Below are positions 19,520 to 20,868 of a stretch of DNA of 20,868 nucleotides, one piece after another. Position 1 is the first letter of the stretch. Every line of letters starts with the position of its first letter. The stretch covers positions 1-20,868 of the IMG/VR virus record IMGVR_UViG_3300046028_003225. One strand, given 5' to 3'. The notes beneath the pieces were generated by a model, which was not told where the DNA came from, did not search any database, and worked only from the letters and a program-made list of their open reading frames with translations. This stretch comes from a virus. A program made the position numbers and the translations under genes.

Positions 19520-20286
19520 TGGCACGAATAAGAACAATTAAGCCTGAATTTTGGCGTGATGAAGCCTTGGCTTTGGTTAGTCCAGAAGCTTGTCTTTTAG
19601 CGCTTGGGTTGCTTAATCATTGTGACGATGAGGGCTATTTTAATGCCAATCCAAAACTGGTTGAATCTGACATTTTTCCGCTACGGGATTTAAAAGTTAA
19701 GACTACTGTACTACTACAGGAGTTGTCCAAGATTGGTTATTTACTTGTATTTCAAGGGTCTGACGGTAAGACATATGGCTGCGTTAAGAATTTTGAGAAG
19801 CATCAAGTCATAAACAAGAAAACACCTAGCAAAATCAAGCACTTATGCGAATTACAGCAAGACTACGGTAGTGATACGGTAGCACTACCTATAGGAAAGG
19901 AAAGGAAAGGAAGTGGAAAGGAAATGGAACAGGGAAAGAAAAGCGCTGACGCGCCTCGCCCTAATGACGTTGCCGAACAAGTTTGGATTGATTGGGTCGC
20001 ATTAAGAAAGCGCAAAGGCACGACAATCTCAGAAACCGCCATTCAAGGTGCAAGAGACGAAGCTGCAAAAATTGGATGGACTTTAGAACAGTTTTTAGTT
20101 GAATGGTGTACACGTGGAAGCCAAGGATTAAAAGCTGAGTGGGTTCTTGAAAAACAAACTGCCTCGCAAAAAGCCCAAAGCAATATGCACCAGTTGACAC
20201 GAGGGCAGACAGCACCAGTGGCAAAGCCATTTTGGGCAAACACAGACATTTTGGAGGTGGAAAATGAACCAAAACTTTTGCGATAG
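19519..20286 (+). CDS. phage replication initiator, O-like
   Basis: This 255-residue protein starts MARIRTIKPEFWRDEALALV, the N-terminus typical of phage replication proteins with a winged-helix DNA-binding domain. The domain continues with LLALGLLNHCDDEGYFNANP and a VLLQELSKIGYLLVFQGSDG wing (to about residue 78), ending at NFEKHQVINKKTPSKI. A low-complexity Lys/Gly/Glu linker (about 124-148) follows. The C-terminal domain (AEQVWIDWVALRKRKGTTIS, then AARDEAAKIGWTLEQFLVEW-type helices and RGSQGLKAEWVLEKQ) is the part that in lambda O or related proteins contacts the helicase loader. The coding region contains the candidate origin. It is coupled to both neighbours (TAATG at the start, a 23-base overlap at the end). 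Confidence 0.7.
   Translation: MARIRTIKPEFWRDEALALVSPEACLLALGLLNHCDDEGYFNANPKLVESDIFPLRDLKVKTTVLLQELSKIGYLLVFQGSDGKTYGCVKNFEKHQVINKKTPSKIKHLCELQQDYGSDTVALPIGKERKGSGKEMEQGKKSADAPRPNDVAEQVWIDWVALRKRKGTTISETAIQGARDEAAKIGWTLEQFLVEWCTRGSQGLKAEWVLEKQTASQKAQSNMHQLTRGQTAPVAKPFWANTDILEVENEPKLLR
19864..19913. other. candidate replication origin inside the initiator gene
   Basis: Two direct TACGGTAG repeats 11 bases apart (19864-19871 and 19875-19882) are interleaved with the inverted repeat GTAGTG/CACTAC (19868-19873 and 19883-19888). A strongly purine-biased tract of GGAAA repeats follows (19894-19913). This lies between the DNA-binding and C-terminal domains of the initiator, the place where lambda carries its ori. 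The purine tract also encodes the Lys-rich linker, so its bias may be coding-driven. Confidence 0.4.
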
Positions 20287-20641
20287 TGACACGGGCTTTG
20301 ATTACATTTTTACCCGCATGAGCGCAATCTATGGTGCTGGATTTGCTAGGCATTGGGATGGAATCAACGCAAACCACGTCCGTGAGGAATGGAAGCGACA
20401 GATTGGCATTTTCTTGACCTACCGCCCAAGCATGGATTACGCAATAAACTGCCTTAGTCCTGATTACCCACCAAGCGCAATTAAGTTTAAAAACCTTTGC
20501 ATTGATGGCCCAAGAATACCAAGGGACGATAAACAGATTGCTTACGTCCCAAAGGTGATAGACCCCGAAGTGGTTGCAGAAGCCAAGCGAAAACTAGAGC
20601 AATTTAGCTCACGGCGATTTAAAAACAGGGGAATAAATTGA
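20264..20641 (+). CDS. helicase-loader / P-like replication partner
   Basis: This 125-residue protein has a strong GGAGG ribosome site (20252-20256) 7 bases before the ATG, within the end of the initiator gene. The body contains FDYIFTRMSAIYGAGFARHW (13-32), then VREEWKRQIGIFLTYRPSMD (39-58) and YPPSAIKFKNLCIDGPRIP (68-86). This combination, a W-rich N-terminus followed by a YPPS-FK-LC block with DGPRIP, is found in small replication proteins placed after O-like initiators, where the expected partner is the host replicative helicase. The C-terminus is basic (EQFSSRRFKNRG). The direct match to lambda P is weak; position is a main argument. It is coupled to the next gene by TTGA. Confidence 0.6.
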   Translation: MNQNFCDSDTGFDYIFTRMSAIYGAGFARHWDGINANHVREEWKRQIGIFLTYRPSMDYAINCLSPDYPPSAIKFKNLCIDGPRIPRDDKQIAYVPKVIDPEVVAEAKRKLEQFSSRRFKNRGIN

Positions 20642-20868
20642 TTAAAAGCAAAAAACAAGAATCCGATTTTGACAACGGTCAGCATTTAATTTGCACTCAC
20701 CCTGGGTGCGGTATGCCTTGGAGTATCAACATTGAACGACCATTGTGCAGCTATCACCAGTGGGGCGTATATCCCTCAAGGGTAGAGCAAAGGGAACAAA
20801 CACAGGCCGATAAAGCCAACGTAAACGATAAAAAGTATTGGGCAAAACGGATAGTTGCTGAACATCTC
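20638..20868 (+). CDS. zinc-ribbon-like protein after the replication genes, 3' end outside the window
   Basis: A frame opens at TTG (20638), overlapping the preceding stop as TTGA, with a GGGGAA ribosome site, and is still open at the window end (77 residues visible). Near residues 19-42 it has a Cys-x4-Cys pair (CTHPGC), an intervening GMPWSINIERP, and CSYHQW, giving Cys-His ligands for one zinc. A similar CTHPGC...RPLCSYH pattern recurs in small phage proteins following P-like genes. The rest is charged and helical (EQTQADKANVNDKKYWAKR). The TTG start is uncommon but is the only start consistent with the overlap. The exact function is unknown. Confidence 0.7.
   Translation, partial: MIKSKKQESDFDNGQHLICTHPGCGMPWSINIERPLCSYHQWGVYPSRVEQREQTQADKANVNDKKYWAKRIVAEHL

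Noticed and set aside
1-20868. tRNA genes, CRISPR arrays, insertion sequences and an integrase/attachment site
   Set aside because: I saw no cloverleaf-like tract, regularly spaced repeats, transposase or integrase motifs on either strand. The HNH gene is the only mobile-type element found. A tRNA scan was not run.

Overview
The window is a segment of a tailed bacteriophage or prophage genome. It is densely packed, with most genes overlapping by 1 to 20 bases (ATGA or TAATG junctions), and there are no ribosomal, tRNA or host metabolic genes. The structural genes match short-tailed (podovirus-type) phages: a head-tail adaptor, a propeller-like tail hub and large Gly/Ala-rich ejection-type proteins. 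No tape measure, tail tube or sheath gene is visible. Base composition looks moderate, and several small early proteins resemble families I associate with phages of Betaproteobacteria (Burkholderiales). That host, perhaps a freshwater one, is an inference from recall, not a search result.

Layout: (1) 1-8553, rightward: end of the head module and the tail/ejection module. It holds a capsid-adjacent protein cut by the window edge, an adaptor, a small conserved protein, a 30-residue membrane protein, a predicted ADP-ribosyltransferase, a tail hub protein, a GNAT acetyltransferase, an S74-type-domain protein and two ejection-type proteins. (2) 8550-9262, leftward: an HNH-AP2 homing-type endonuclease and a tiny membrane protein, inserted against the surrounding transcription. 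(3) 9271-12325, rightward: its own promoter, the tail fibre and an associated small protein, then a holin and a GH108 endolysin; no spanin was found. (4) 12322-14342, leftward operon A: nine small genes, the first three promoter-proximal ones encoding single- or double-pass membrane proteins. (5) 14441-16187, leftward operon B: two small proteins, a single-strand annealing protein (DUF1071 type), a YqaJ-like exonuclease and an SSB-like protein, forming a recombination set. (6) 16323-18818, leftward operon C: an SF2 helicase fused to a DNA methyltransferase, and a small HTH protein, ending in a strong terminator. (7) 18990-20868, rightward: a Cro/YdaS-like regulator that is probably translated from a leaderless mRNA, then replication genes (an O-like initiator with a candidate origin inside it, a P-like partner and a zinc-binding protein cut by the window edge).

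The most notable feature is how the early region is wired. Operons A, B and C each start with the same cassette: a TAGAAT -10 box, an adjacent palindromic operator CAC-(four A/T)-GTG, and a short stem-loop predicted to sit at the extreme 5' end of the mRNA, followed by UCUUUUAAG just before the first start codon. The stem differs between copies but keeps pairing, and it uses G-U pairs that exist only in the leftward RNA, so selection for an RNA structure is likely. The same operator also overlaps the promoter of the rightward Cro-like gene. One regulator could therefore control all early transcription, and the 5' stem-loop could set the stability or translation of three mRNAs. A degenerate fourth version precedes the HNH gene. 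No integrase or full-length CI-type repressor lies in the window, so a temperate lifestyle is possible but not shown.
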